This document shows positions 1-7,897 of a stretch of DNA of 64,000 nt, piece by piece; position 1 is the first letter of the stretch; each line of letters starts with the position of its first letter. The notes under the pieces are model-generated. The model saw only the letters and a list, made by a program, of their open reading frames with translations. It made no database searches and had not been told where the DNA came from. The position numbers and the translations under genes are program-made. The DNA comes from Ruminococcus sp. 210702-SL.1.03 (GTDB taxonomy: Bacteria; Bacillota; Clostridia; Oscillospirales; Ruminococcaceae). The stretch lies in contig NZ_JAJCLZ010000006.1 of assembly GCF_020559915.1 (NCBI RefSeq), positions 62,001 to 126,000 of the forward strand, read 5' to 3'.

Positions 1-48
1 GAAACTCTGTAATTCGGAGAGAAATACTTCATCTGCTGATATGTGCAA

Positions 49-89
49 TAAAAAAGTCCGAGGATCTGTAAAAAGATCTTCGGACTTTT
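49..89 (-). terminator. Intrinsic terminator of the WG-repeat lipoprotein gene
   Basis: A 13-bp stem (55-67 paired with 74-86, one G-U pair) with a short A-rich loop lies 17 bases past the stop codon. Read on the minus strand it is followed by a run of U. It closes the minus-strand lipoprotein gene. Confidence 0.85.
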
Positions 90-105
90 GCTGTGTCTGA
101 AAGTT

Positions 106-1410
106 TTAGTACTCGGCGGGAACGTCGGGTATTACGGGATCTGTAACAGGATCCGTGATTATCGGATCGGTGATAGTGGGGTCTGTTACGGGGTCGGTAA
201 CGGGATCGGTAACAGGGTCGGTCACGGGGTCGGTCACAGGGTCGGTGTATGTCGGCTCGGTAGCCTTGGTCTTTTTAGTGCTTGCCGATGTTTCAGAGGT
301 CGCCGAGCTGCCTGTCGTAGACCACGGCTTGGTCGTCGTGGTGGTAGAGGTGGTGGTCATCGTTATGCCTTCCTCTTCCTCAGCCGCGCCGAATCTGATA
401 ACGCCCCATTTGCCGCCGCTGCACACCCAGGCTTTGCCGTTGTGCACGGGGCGCGCCTGCTCAAATTCGTTGGTCTTTACCATGCAGCTTCCGTCGATAT
501 TGTAGTAGCCGAACGAGTAATTCATGCTCACAGCCACAAATTCCTCAGAGAAGAGGTAGGGGTGACCCGACTCTTGCGAATCAGCAAGCTCGCCGTTGTA
601 GGAACTGAATATCTCATCGCACTTGAATGAAACTATCTCATCTCCGCCGGAGTTTACATAGCCCCACTTGCCGTCCTTTTTCAGCGCGATGCCCGTGATG
701 CCTGCGCCGACGTAGGCGGGCGCGTAGTAATCGTCGTACTGGAAGTCGAGGACTATCTCGTCCTGCTTTACCACGCCGTATTTCGGGGTTTCGGGAACTA
801 CTGCGTCATACTCGCCGTTGCCGAGCGAATCTACCGTAGCTTCGGCGGCTACCACCGTTTTCTTATCGGTGTATTCGTGCACCGCCCACTCTTCCGCTTC
901 GCGAGCGTAATATATCTTTCCGTCGTCGTAATAATACTCTATCTTCGAGCTTTCATGCTCGTTGACGTAGTCTACCACCGTGCCGTCATCGTCCAGCGTG
1001 CAGTACTCGCGGGTATCGTTTTTCTGGTCGGTGATGTTGTAAAGCACTATCTGTCCGCATGAGCAGATGTAGTAATACTTGTACTGCGGCTGTACCACTA
1101 TGTTGCCCTTGTAGTCGATAAAGCCGTAAAGACCGTTTTGGCAAAGCACCGCGATGGTCTGGTACATGGTGTTCACATCGCCGTCGGTATTTACCTGGCT
1201 GCCATCGAAAACTATGATATTTTCCGCAGAAATGCTGGGCTCTATGACCCAGTGATAATTTACTTTTTCCTCAACGTCAGTAACTTCCGCATCTGCGTAT
1301 GAATCGCTTGGGGCGAAATCATCGTCCTGCTGCTGCTCGCCCGGAAGTGAACAGCCGCCCAGCGCAAGCGCCGCGGCGAAAGCCGTGATGAGAGCAAGAT
1401 ACCTTTTCAT
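106..1410 (-). CDS. WG-repeat surface lipoprotein with TDP-repeat tail
   Basis: Predicted exported lipoprotein of 434 residues. The start at 1410 is chosen over an upstream GTG/ATG frame extension because an AAGGAGG site lies just 5' of it and it opens a lipoprotein signal peptide with lipobox LGGC (Cys20). Residues about 85-345 hold at least four WG/YG repeats of the type Y/W-G-x-I-x-x-x-G (for example LYGFIDYKG, KWGYVNSGG, KWGVIRFG), which usually form beta-propeller or repeat folds in bacterial surface proteins. A Thr/Ser linker (about 355-385) follows, then a tail of tandem TDPV-type units to residue 434. No catalytic motif is visible. Family function is not established; ligand or protein binding at the cell surface is an inference. 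It has its own promoter and terminator. Confidence 0.85.
   Translation of the reverse strand: MKRYLALITAFAAALALGGCSLPGEQQQDDDFAPSDSYADAEVTDVEEKVNYHWVIEPSISAENIIVFDGSQVNTDGDVNTMYQTIAVLCQNGLYGFIDYKGNIVVQPQYKYYYICSCGQIVLYNITDQKNDTREYCTLDDDGTVVDYVNEHESSKIEYYYDDGKIYYAREAEEWAVHEYTDKKTVVAAEATVDSLGNGEYDAVVPETPKYGVVKQDEIVLDFQYDDYYAPAYVGAGITGIALKKDGKWGYVNSGGDEIVSFKCDEIFSSYNGELADSQESGHPYLFSEEFVAVSMNYSFGYYNIDGSCMVKTNEFEQARPVHNGKAWVCSGGKWGVIRFGAAEEEEGITMTTTSTTTTTKPWSTTGSSATSETSASTKKTKATEPTYTDPVTDPVTDPVTDPVTDPVTDPTITDPIITDPVTDPVIPDVPAEY
133..246 (-). repeat. 12-nt tandem repeat encoding TDPV units
   Basis: The 3' end of the WG-repeat gene consists of near-identical 12-nt units encoding Thr-Asp-Pro-Val, about nine TDP motifs in all, degenerating to TITDPI and IITDPV near the end. 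The units differ mainly at third positions. The repeat is in frame, so copy-number change would shorten or lengthen the stalk without breaking the gene. Confidence 0.85.
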
Positions 1411-1490
1411 AAAGGCCCTCCTTAAAAAATACATTTTCTGTCTGATGTATGCGCCTATATGTTTTTCGGCGCGCAGTTCTACAATACAAT

Positions 1491-1519
1491 ATTATACTAC
1501 AATTTTCGATGTAAGTCAA
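1491..1519 (-). promoter_or_regulatory. Promoter of the WG-repeat lipoprotein gene
   Basis: On the minus strand a TTGACT -35 box (1514-1519) and a TATAAT -10 box (1491-1496) are separated by 17 bp, about 80 bases upstream of the chosen start. Confidence 0.75.
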
Positions 1520-1607
1520 TGTTTATTTAGATGAATTTAAGGTTTGTAACCATTACATTTTAGTAATAATTCTAATAATAAATGCAGGGAAACCGCTTCA
1601 TTTACTA

Positions 1608-2066
1608 TTATACTATCTTTCCGCCGATACATTCCATTATTATGGTAAAAGGTCCGTCGTTGAGCAGGTCTACTTTCATATCCGCGCCGAAAATTCCCGC
1701 CTGCACATTGCCCTCGAGCTTTGCGGCGAGCTGCGCTTTGAAATACTCGTAAAGCTGCTCGGCGCGCTTCGGCTCGCCCGCGTTTATAAAGCTGGGGCGG
1801 TTGCCGTGCGAACAGTCGGCGTACAGCGTGAACTGCGAGACCGCCAGTATGTCGCCGTGAACGTCGTTTACCGAAAGATTTGTTTTGTCGTTTTCGTCGG
1901 AGAATATGCGCAGCTTCACTATCTTGTCAGCCAGCTTTTCGCAGTCCGCCTCGGTGTCGTCAGCGCCCGCGCCCATCAGCACGAGCAGTCCGCCGCCTAT
2001 CTTACCGACGCTCTCGCCGTCTACTTTGACTTCTGCGCGGGTGACTCTTTGAATTACAGCTCTCAT
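1608..2066 (-). CDS. dtd: D-aminoacyl-tRNA deacylase
   Basis: A 152-residue protein of the Dtd family, which removes D-amino acids mis-attached to tRNA (and glycine from tRNA-Ala) in the cytosol. The whole family signature is present: N-terminal MRAVIQRV, the active-site SQFTLYAD motif (about residues 77-84), the NRPSF stretch, and the C-terminal Gly-cis-Pro motif in NDGPFTI (about 136-142), which gives chiral selectivity by intersubunit contact. Length is standard for the family. The start lies three bases after the stop of the mutarotase-like gene, so the two are cotranscribed; no functional link is known. Confidence 0.95.
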   Translation of the reverse strand: MRAVIQRVTRAEVKVDGESVGKIGGGLLVLMGAGADDTEADCEKLADKIVKLRIFSDENDKTNLSVNDVHGDILAVSQFTLYADCSHGNRPSFINAGEPKRAEQLYEYFKAQLAAKLEGNVQAGIFGADMKVDLLNDGPFTIIMECIGGKIV

Positions 2067-2069
2067 TTG

Positions 2070-2915
2070 TTATATCTTTCCAATCTCGATAAAATATTTG
2101 TAGATGTATGCCGATTCGGGCGAAAGCTTTATAGCGTGAGGCTTTTCCTCAATGTTTGCGTACTCGTCGTCCGCGTATGCAGGCACGCTCGTCCAAGGTT
2201 CCAGGCAGATGAACTGCGCCGCGGGGTCGGCAGCCGTCCATACGGCTATGCACTCGCTGTTCGGGAAGCTGAGCTTTACATATCCGCCGTCCTCTTTTTT
2301 CAGCGTTATAGCCTTAGAAGCTGGGTGGTCTTTCATGATAACGTCGTACTTGAACATCTCGCGGGTGAGGTGCAGGGTGGTCTTGCCGTCAAGCACGGTG
2401 CGTTCGCCTTCGGGGATGGGCTGGATTATGGTTTCAGGTTTTTCGTAAACGGCAACGCTCTCACCGCCCTCGATGTCGCAGATGAAAGCGGGGTGTCCGC
2501 CGAGATAGAAGTACATATCTTCCTTGCCGGTATTCTGCACGGTGCTGCGTACTTCGAGCACGCCGTTATTTATGATGTAGCTCACCAGCAGCTTGAAATC
2601 ATAAGGATACCATTCTTTGGTAGCTGCCGAAGATTCCAGACAGAAGGTCGCCGAGCTTTCAGAGTCGCCGACAAGCTTGAATTTGCTGTCGCGCGCGAAG
2701 CCGTGGTTGCCGGGCATAGTGTATTCCTTGCCGCCCGCGCGGTAAGTTCTGTCCTTAGGCGAGCATATGAAAGGGAAGAGAACGGGTGCGTAGCGCTTCC
2801 AAGCATCTCCGCACTGCCAGAGAAATTCCTCTCCCTTATATTTCAGCGAGTGAAGCTCAGCGCCGTTTTCATCAGCCGCAAAGCTCAAATTTCCTACTTT
2901 CTTTTCTATCAGCAT
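2070..2915 (-). CDS. Aldose 1-epimerase (LacX-like) family protein
   Basis: A 281-residue protein of the galactose mutarotase superfamily, LacX/YeaD-like branch, expected to interconvert alpha and beta anomers of a free or phosphorylated hexose in the cytosol. Visible motifs are the NHGFARD segment (about 88-94) and GGHPAF (about 138-143), corresponding to the conserved histidines of the beta-sandwich active site, with a C-terminal Glu in CLEPWTS as expected. The start has an AAGGAG site seven to eight bases upstream. It is the first gene of a pair with dtd. No strong promoter is visible in the 95 bases between it and the kinase gene, so read-through from the polysaccharide operon is possible. 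Substrate cannot be inferred. Confidence 0.85.
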   Translation of the reverse strand: MLIEKKVGNLSFAADENGAELHSLKYKGEEFLWQCGDAWKRYAPVLFPFICSPKDRTYRAGGKEYTMPGNHGFARDSKFKLVGDSESSATFCLESSAATKEWYPYDFKLLVSYIINNGVLEVRSTVQNTGKEDMYFYLGGHPAFICDIEGGESVAVYEKPETIIQPIPEGERTVLDGKTTLHLTREMFKYDVIMKDHPASKAITLKKEDGGYVKLSFPNSECIAVWTAADPAAQFICLEPWTSVPAYADDEYANIEEKPHAIKLSPESAYIYKYFIEIGKI

Positions 2916-3010
2916 TTTTATTTGCTCCTTTCGGGTAAAATGAGTCTGTATGAAAATGGCAGAGTGTGCAATAATTAGCTTCTCTGCCGATAGTCAGTTT
3001 GTCAGTTTTA

Positions 3011-3775
3011 TTATTCTTTTGCCGATGAAGAATATTCGTAGCCGTAACTGTAGCCGTAACCGTACTTGTAGCCGTACTTATAGCTGTATCTGCCCTTGCC
3101 GCTCTTGCCGGTGGATACGGGGCAGCAGGTTATTACCGAGCCGAGCACGCTGCCGTGCGCGAAGTTGATTGCGTCAAGCGCGAGCTGGTAGGACTCGTAT
3201 GTGGTAACGCCGGACATCGCCGCAAGCACTACGCCCGCGATGCTGTCGAGCAGCGAGATTGTGTCGCTGACTATGTTTACCGGCGGCGTGTCGATGATTA
3301 TGTAATCGTAGTAATCAGCCAGCTCTTTTATAAGCTGCTTCATGTTGTCTGAAGCGAGCATTTCCGAGGGGTTGGGCGGTATGGGGCCGCTCACCAGCAC
3401 GTCTAATCCGGGGATAACGTTTTCGCAGACAACGTCCTTGAAAGCCGTCATGCCCGCCAGCAGGGTAGAAAGCCCCGCCTTGTTCTTTTGCTTGAACATC
3501 TTGTGCTGTACAGGCTTGCGCAGGTCGGCGTCGATGACGAGCACCTTAGCTTCCATCTGCGCGAACGTTATAGCAAGGTTTGCCGCCACGGTGGATTTTC
3601 CCTCGTGCTGCATAGCGCTCGTAACGGCAAACACCTTGTTGGGTCTTGTGGAAAGGCTGAATATCAGGTTCGCTCTCAGCGATTTAAAAGCCTCGGTAGT
3701 CTGAAACGGGAATTCTCTGTCAAGCAGGGTAACGTATTTTCTCAAGCTTTTCTTGCGTTTCTTTTCGTTGCTCAT
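3011..3775 (-). CDS. CpsD/CapB-type bacterial tyrosine kinase
   Basis: A 254-residue cytosolic BY-kinase that autophosphorylates on a C-terminal tyrosine cluster and works with its membrane partner to control capsule or exopolysaccharide polymerisation. Seen: a Walker A region ending HEGKST (about residues 57-62), Walker A' VLVIDADLRKP (about 83-93), Walker B YIIIDTPP (about 164-171), and a C-terminal tail of about 25 residues with ten or so Tyr alternating with Gly/Lys/Ser. The Walker A is atypical: the usual Pro-Gly before EGKS is Gln-His. Its ATG overlaps the stop of the upstream co-polymerase gene (TAATG), so translation is coupled. No glycosyltransferases flank it here. Confidence 0.92.
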   Translation of the reverse strand: MSNEKKRKKSLRKYVTLLDREFPFQTTEAFKSLRANLIFSLSTRPNKVFAVTSAMQHEGKSTVAANLAITFAQMEAKVLVIDADLRKPVQHKMFKQKNKAGLSTLLAGMTAFKDVVCENVIPGLDVLVSGPIPPNPSEMLASDNMKQLIKELADYYDYIIIDTPPVNIVSDTISLLDSIAGVVLAAMSGVTTYESYQLALDAINFAHGSVLGSVITCCPVSTGKSGKGRYSYKYGYKYGYGYSYGYEYSSSAKE

Positions 3776-4551
3776 TACTTTTTACCTCCCTTATCAAGAT
3801 TGTAAACATCGGGTATCTCTGCCAAAACGGGCACATCAGGAAATCTCTTCTTGAAATCTTCGCCAATGTTGATCCTGTTGTCGATAAGGTGTGCGATTAT
3901 AACAGCAGCCGCCGCGATGACGAAGCCCGCCAACATTCCGATGAGCGTAATCTTCTTCACGTTCGGCGAAGAGGGCGCGCTTGGAACTTTAGCGTTGCCG
4001 ATAGATTCTACCGAACCTGCGTGGGTGGTGCGGGTGAGCAGGTCGGGCGCGATGTTGGCTATGTATGTGCATATATCGGCGGAAAGCTGGGGGTTCTGCG
4101 TGGTCGCCGAGATGGATATTACTTCCGTTTCGTTTACCGAAGCGATTGTTACGAGCGACTTTATCTGGCTCGCCGAGATGTAAGGCTCGCCGTTTTCATA
4201 CGAAACGTTGAAGACCTTTTGCAGGTCTGAGATCTCGTAATCCTGCACCAGCAGTTCTGAGACCTTGTCGTAAACGATATCGTCCTCAAGAATGACGATG
4301 TATGTGGCGGCGAGGCTTTTCGCCGCGGTAAGGTCGGCGTTGTCCGCTTTGCCATCGGTAGTGTTTTGGTTTTCGCCCGCTGCGTTTACAAATATCGAGA
4401 TTGACGAGGTGTACTTTACAGGCAGCACAAATTTAGCAATGGCGAAAGCGCAGAGCGCGCCGAATACCGCCACAAGTATTATAATGTGCAGCTTTGAGAG
4501 CAAGACGTAAAACAGCTCTCTGAGGTCGATTTCCTGTTCCTGATTTTCCAT
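3775..4551 (-). CDS. Wzz/CpsC-type polysaccharide co-polymerase
   Basis: A 258-residue membrane protein of the chain-length determinant family and transmembrane activator of the adjacent tyrosine kinase. It has a cytosolic N-terminus, a first membrane segment at about 20-42, an extracellular loop of about 160 residues, a Pro-rich motif (VPSAPSSPN, about 191-199) just before the second membrane segment at about 203-226, and a short cytosolic tail. This two-helix layout, with kinase encoded separately, is the Gram-positive arrangement. The start is supported by an AGGAG site. It heads a two-gene operon with a consensus promoter. Confidence 0.9.
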   Translation of the reverse strand: MENQEQEIDLRELFYVLLSKLHIIILVAVFGALCAFAIAKFVLPVKYTSSISIFVNAAGENQNTTDGKADNADLTAAKSLAATYIVILEDDIVYDKVSELLVQDYEISDLQKVFNVSYENGEPYISASQIKSLVTIASVNETEVISISATTQNPQLSADICTYIANIAPDLLTRTTHAGSVESIGNAKVPSAPSSPNVKKITLIGMLAGFVIAAAAVIIAHLIDNRINIGEDFKKRFPDVPVLAEIPDVYNLDKGGKK

Positions 4552-4601
4552 TCAAATTCTCCTATAATTGATATTTAAACCATTGTTCTGTTCCAAAGCT
4601 T

Positions 4602-4630
4602 ATTATACAACATTTTTTGCGGGTTGTCAA
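4602..4630 (-). promoter_or_regulatory. Promoter of the co-polymerase/tyrosine kinase operon
   Basis: Minus-strand TTGACA (4625-4630), 17-bp spacer and TATAAT (4602-4607): both hexamers are exact consensus. The -35 box is part of a short palindrome, TTGTCAATTGACA. Confidence 0.85.
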
Positions 4631-4653
4631 TTGACATTTATTACATCTCGGCG

Positions 4654-5460
4654 TTATTCCATGTTAAGATGCAGCAGCCGCGCGGCGTTTTTACCCATTA
4701 TCGCTTCGCGCTCGGCGTCGCCGAGGTCTAGGCGCAGCAGCTTTTCTATCATCTTCTGCGTGCTCTCCCACGGGCAGTCACTCGCGAGAAGTATGCGCTC
4801 AGCGCCGTGCTTCCTGATTATTTTCAGCATCAGCTCGTCGGGGCAGTTCGCCGTGAACGATGTGTCGAAATACACCTCGCCGTCAGTACCCGCGAGCAGA
4901 TCGTAAACGTCATGCCAGTATTCGTTTGCGCCTAAGTGCGCGAGGATGACTTTCATCTTCGGGTGGCGTTTCAGCATATTAGCCGAGCGCTCGGGCGGGC
5001 AGTGTATCAGCTCGGGCGACATACAGTCGTACCCTGCGTGGAATATCACGGGCAGCTCCGCTTCCGTAATGCACTCGTATATCTCGTCGAGCCGCGGGTC
5101 GTCCACCATGAAATTTTGGTAGTCGGGGTGCAGCTTTATGCCGTAAAGTCCCAGTTCTTTTATGCGCTGTATCTCGTCCGGCGCGTCCTCCGAGTCGGGG
5201 TGCACGCTGCCGAAGGCGAGTATGCGGCTGTTAGTATCGTTTATCTCAGCCGCCCAGTCGTTTATCACCTGCTGCTGGGTAGGTTTTGTGGCGATGGAGA
5301 GCATTACGCCTGCGTCCACGCCCCATTCGTCAAAGCGGTTTATCAGCCCGTCTACCGAGCCGCGGGTGTACGCTTTCAGCCCGCTTATCTTCTCAAGCTT
5401 TTCGATAGCCCTTTCGGCGACCTTTGGGTTAAAGGCGTGAGTATGAAAATCTATTATCAT
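4654..5460 (-). CDS. Amidohydrolase-2 family metal-dependent hydrolase
   Basis: A 268-residue TIM-barrel protein of the Amidohydrolase_2 superfamily, related to ACMS decarboxylase and gamma-resorcylate decarboxylase. Metal and catalytic motifs are in the expected order: DFHTH near the N-terminus (about 3-7), KLHPD (about 109-113), HAGYD (about 141-145), AHLG (about 174-177) and SDCPW (about 227-231). It is full length. The ribosome site is weak: a GGAG lies 15 bases upstream of the ATG, with a three-codon ATG-TGA frame between them. Downstream runs the polysaccharide promoter, upstream its own. Substrate is unknown; hydrolase or non-oxidative decarboxylase are both possible. Confidence 0.85.
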   Translation of the reverse strand: MIIDFHTHAFNPKVAERAIEKLEKISGLKAYTRGSVDGLINRFDEWGVDAGVMLSIATKPTQQQVINDWAAEINDTNSRILAFGSVHPDSEDAPDEIQRIKELGLYGIKLHPDYQNFMVDDPRLDEIYECITEAELPVIFHAGYDCMSPELIHCPPERSANMLKRHPKMKVILAHLGANEYWHDVYDLLAGTDGEVYFDTSFTANCPDELMLKIIRKHGAERILLASDCPWESTQKMIEKLLRLDLGDAEREAIMGKNAARLLHLNME

Positions 5461-5541
5461 AAATCAAGTGTTCATCTCCGTATGAAAAGTGCGAGTTCGC
5501 TGGGTCTCGGCAGCTTTTTGCCGCAAAGACCCACACAAAAT

Positions 5542-5570
5542 ATTATATCACAATTTTCGTCAATTTTCAA
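5542..5570 (-). promoter_or_regulatory. Promoter of the amidohydrolase gene
   Basis: Minus-strand TTGAAA (5565-5570), 17 bp, TATAAT (5542-5547). The roughly 75-nt leader can form a hairpin whose outer arms are GGGTCT and GAGACCC (about 5499-5531). Confidence 0.75.
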
Positions 5571-5644
5571 TAGTTTGTTTATAGTTTATTGAATTTTTGT
5601 ATTATTACACAAATGCGCGCTGTTTGGCGGGCGGGTTTTGATAC

Positions 5645-5681
5645 AAAAAAAGCCGACTGCGGCTAAAAACTCCGCAGTCGG
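5645..5681 (-). terminator. Intrinsic terminator of the aldolase gene
   Basis: A 10-bp GC-rich perfect stem (5653-5662 with 5672-5681), followed on the minus strand by seven U. It lies 16 bases after the aldolase stop codon. Confidence 0.9.
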
Positions 5682-5696
5682 TTGATTATTATCAAA

Positions 5697-6677
5697 TCAG
5701 CTTATTTCGTACAGCAGGTCTTGATAAAGTCCGTTGTAGTCGGTCTTGTGCTCTTTGATGAAAGCTATCGCCGCTCTCGGGTGGCGGTTGAGCGCGCCTG
5801 TCAGCATATAGGGTACGTCGTAGCCCCATACCGAGCCTTTCTCGCGCTCTTCAGCGATGTACTTTTCGATGAATTTCAGCGTCGGGTCAAGCTTGTAATT
5901 CGGGTTTCTGAGGAAGCTGAGCATCTGCTCCATAAAGCAGTTTCCCGCGCCTCTGCCCATGCCGCTCATAGTAGCGTCGGCAAGGCTTGCGCCGTGTGCG
6001 ATGCCCTCTATCGTATTTGCGAAAGCTAGCTGCTGATTGTTGTGCATATGCACGCCCACCTTTTTGCCGACCGCTTCGGCAGCGTCGCAGTAGCGCTGAG
6101 TAAGCTCGCGCACCTGCTCCGGGTAGAGCGAGCCGTAGCTGTCTACCAGATAGATAGCGTCTACGGGGCTTTCACAGACGAGCTTGAGCGCCATTTCGAT
6201 ATCATCTTCCGGGCTGGCGGATATTGCCATGATGTTTACGGTAGTTTCGTAGCCGAGGTCGTGGCAGTGCTTTATCATCTCGAGCGCCGCGGGCATCTGG
6301 TGGGTGTATGTCGCTATGCGTATCATGTCGATAACGCTCTCGCTCTTCGGCAGAATGTCCTTTTTGTAGTCGCATCTGCCTACGTCAGCCATTACGGAGA
6401 TCTTCAGCGGGCTGTCGTTTTCGCCGACTATCACGCGTATGTCGGCCTCGTCGCAGAACTTCCATTTGCCGAAAGCGTTTACGTCGAAAAGCTCTTTAGA
6501 AGCCTTGTAGCCGAATTCCATATATTCCACGCCCGACTTGATATTGGTGCGGTAAAGCTCTTTTACGAATTCGTCGGAAAAACGAAAATCGTTTACGAGT
6601 CCGCCATCTCTGATAGTAGCGTCGAGCAGCTTGATGTCAGGTCTGTATGAGATAAGATCTCCTCTTTTTGGTGCCAT
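5697..6677 (-). CDS. HMGL-like aldolase/acyltransferase family TIM-barrel enzyme
   Basis: A 326-residue enzyme of the DRE-TIM metallolyase superfamily (4-hydroxy-2-oxovalerate aldolase, HMG-CoA lyase, isopropylmalate synthase). The start at 6677 is preferred to the in-frame GTG seven codons upstream, because AAAGGAAG lies within that extension and serves as its ribosome site. The signature LDATIRDGG (residues 18-26), the metal-binding HMHNN (210-214) and the GRGAGN glycine loop (241-246) are intact. The protein lacks the regulatory or communication domains of IPMS and is closest in length to hydroxy-oxovalerate aldolase. No acetaldehyde dehydrogenase neighbour is present, so the reaction is uncertain; similar stand-alone genes occur in polysaccharide and antibiotic clusters. 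Confidence 0.85.
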   Translation of the reverse strand: MAPKRGDLISYRPDIKLLDATIRDGGLVNDFRFSDEFVKELYRTNIKSGVEYMEFGYKASKELFDVNAFGKWKFCDEADIRVIVGENDSPLKISVMADVGRCDYKKDILPKSESVIDMIRIATYTHQMPAALEMIKHCHDLGYETTVNIMAISASPEDDIEMALKLVCESPVDAIYLVDSYGSLYPEQVRELTQRYCDAAEAVGKKVGVHMHNNQQLAFANTIEGIAHGASLADATMSGMGRGAGNCFMEQMLSFLRNPNYKLDPTLKFIEKYIAEEREKGSVWGYDVPYMLTGALNRHPRAAIAFIKEHKTDYNGLYQDLLYEIS

Positions 6678-6787
6678 TTTTACTTTACTTCCTTTCACAA
6701 ACAGTTACATGTACTTTAGCAATTTTATGATTTTAAGCTTTAATGTTTTTATGCTTTTAAGCTTTTACTTACTAAAGCGATGTTACT

Positions 6788-6816
6788 ATTATAGCACCAT
6801 AAAAGAGCTTTGTCAA
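6788..6816 (-). promoter_or_regulatory. Consensus promoter of the aldolase gene
   Basis: Minus-strand TTGACA (6811-6816), 17 bp, TATAAT (6788-6793), both exact consensus. The roughly 100-nt leader is AT-rich with repeated AAAGCTTAAAA motifs. Confidence 0.85.
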
Positions 6817-6871
6817 GTATTTTGAGGGCATTTATGAAAACTTTTTATGAACGCTGCCGCCTGTGTTTAAC

Positions 6872-6924
6872 AAAAAAAGCCCGCCGCAGCATACGCAGAT
6901 AAACTGCGCGGGGCGCTGCGGCGG
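6872..6924 (-). terminator. Intrinsic terminator of the orphan transcription unit
   Basis: A perfect 10-bp stem CCGCCGCAGC/GCTGCGGCGG (6881-6890 with 6915-6924), followed on the minus strand by GC and seven U. It points away from any annotated gene. Confidence 0.8.
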
Positions 6925-7044
6925 ACTAAAAGGGGAAGTGTATTGAGGCAATCTATTATTTTATTGCCGTGTTTTTTGCTTGCCTTATCTCTTTAGGCGT
7001 ATCTCCTTTCGCGTGATGATTTTGTCGATATATGAATTTACTGT
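6872..7044 (-). ncRNA. Candidate small RNA (promoter-terminator unit without a gene)
   Basis: On the minus strand a good promoter (7051-7079) is followed about 170 nt later by a strong terminator (6872-6924), and no ORF with a normal start codon lies between. The transcript has an AAAGGAG sequence near 7010 followed by a short open frame of about ten codons that could only start at ATA. It is therefore either a small RNA or a unit encoding a very small peptide. Nothing else was found in the roughly 620 bases between the aldolase and TetR starts. Confidence 0.45.
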
Positions 7045-7050
7045 ATCTAT

Positions 7051-7079
7051 ATTATACACCGCGCGGGCGGGGAAGTCTA
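7051..7079 (-). promoter_or_regulatory. Promoter of the orphan transcription unit
   Basis: Minus-strand TAGACT (7074-7079, four of six consensus bases), 17 bp, exact TATAAT (7051-7056). It reads away from the TetR gene. Confidence 0.55.
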
Positions 7080-7203
7080 CAAATCGGGGGTTGCTTTTGC
7101 GCAACGGTGGGTTGCATACGGTGCGATTTATTGATGAAAAATTTCTAAATCATGAATTGCTGATTACTAAAAGCCCTCAACTCCCTTTTTCACAAAATTT
7201 ACA

Positions 7204-7231
7204 TTGACATCTTTTCAAAATATGTTATAAT
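7204..7231 (+). promoter_or_regulatory. Promoter of the TetR-family gene
   Basis: TTGACA (7204-7209), 16 bp, TATAAT (7226-7231), about 65 bases upstream of the start codon. No clear palindromic operator was recognised around it. Confidence 0.7.
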
Positions 7232-7297
7232 AAATATAGCCGTACTGCTTCGCAAAAGCGGCGGCTGTATCGCAGGGAACAAGGGGGTTCACGGAGA

Positions 7298-7825
7298 ATG
7301 GCGGATTCGAACGTTACAAAGCGCGCGCTTGCCGAGGGGCTGAAACAGCTTATGGAGCGCCGTCCTTTCGCAAAGATAAGCGTAGGCGACATCTGCGAAA
7401 GCTGCAATATGAACCGCAAGAGCTTTTACTACCATTTCCGCGATAAGTACGACCTTGTAAACTGGATATTCTATACAGAATTTGTACACACACTCAATTA
7501 TGTGCCGGGCGACGACGGCTGGCAGCATCTGCTTTCGGTCTGCCGATATTTTTACGATAACAAAAAGTTTTACTCAAAGGCGCTGCAAATAGAGGGGCAA
7601 AATTCTTTCCGCGATTATTTTCACGATATTCTCGAGTCGATATTGCTGGAGTATTTCAAACAGTATTTCAAGGCGGATAAAGAGAGCACCTTTGCGGCGG
7701 AGTTTTATTCCGACGCGCTGATATGCTCGCTGGTGCGCTGGCTGGTGTCGAAAAATTCCGCATCGCCCGAAGAGTATACCGAGGGTCTGCGAAGCTGCAT
7801 AAAGCTTATGCGCCAGCAGTTTTGA
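7298..7825 (+). CDS. TetR/AcrR family transcriptional regulator
   Basis: A 175-residue DNA-binding regulator. Residues 1-60 form the TetR helix-turn-helix, with the typical recognition segment SVGDICESCNMNRKSFYYHF followed by DKYDLVNWIF. The C-terminal ligand/dimer domain resembles the short TetR_C_8 class found in regulators such as DhaS. It is monocistronic, with its own promoter and terminator, and convergent with the GH5 cellulase. It is transcribed divergently from the candidate small RNA and the aldolase gene, so these are possible targets (inference). Ligand is unknown. Confidence 0.9.
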   Translation: MADSNVTKRALAEGLKQLMERRPFAKISVGDICESCNMNRKSFYYHFRDKYDLVNWIFYTEFVHTLNYVPGDDGWQHLLSVCRYFYDNKKFYSKALQIEGQNSFRDYFHDILESILLEYFKQYFKADKESTFAAEFYSDALICSLVRWLVSKNSASPEEYTEGLRSCIKLMRQQF

Positions 7826-7840
7826 TGTAAGTATAACAAA

Positions 7841-7878
7841 GGGGACGCGCTTCTTTGCGGAGCACGTCCCTGTTTTTA
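7841..7878 (+). terminator. Intrinsic terminator of the TetR gene
   Basis: GGGACG-C-GCT pairs with AGC-A-CGTCCC (7842-7851 with 7861-7870), followed by TGTTTTTA. It separates the TetR gene from the convergent cellulase gene. Confidence 0.75.
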
Positions 7879-7897
7879 TGCGTATAGATTTTTCAGA

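Noticed and set aside
1806..2978. A 390-codon plus-strand frame
   Set aside because: Fully antisense to dtd and the mutarotase gene, both of which have clear family motifs; long shadow frames are common in this codon usage.
6980..7207. A 75-codon plus-strand frame between aldolase and TetR genes
   Set aside because: No ribosome site, antisense to the candidate small RNA, and it runs over the TetR promoter.
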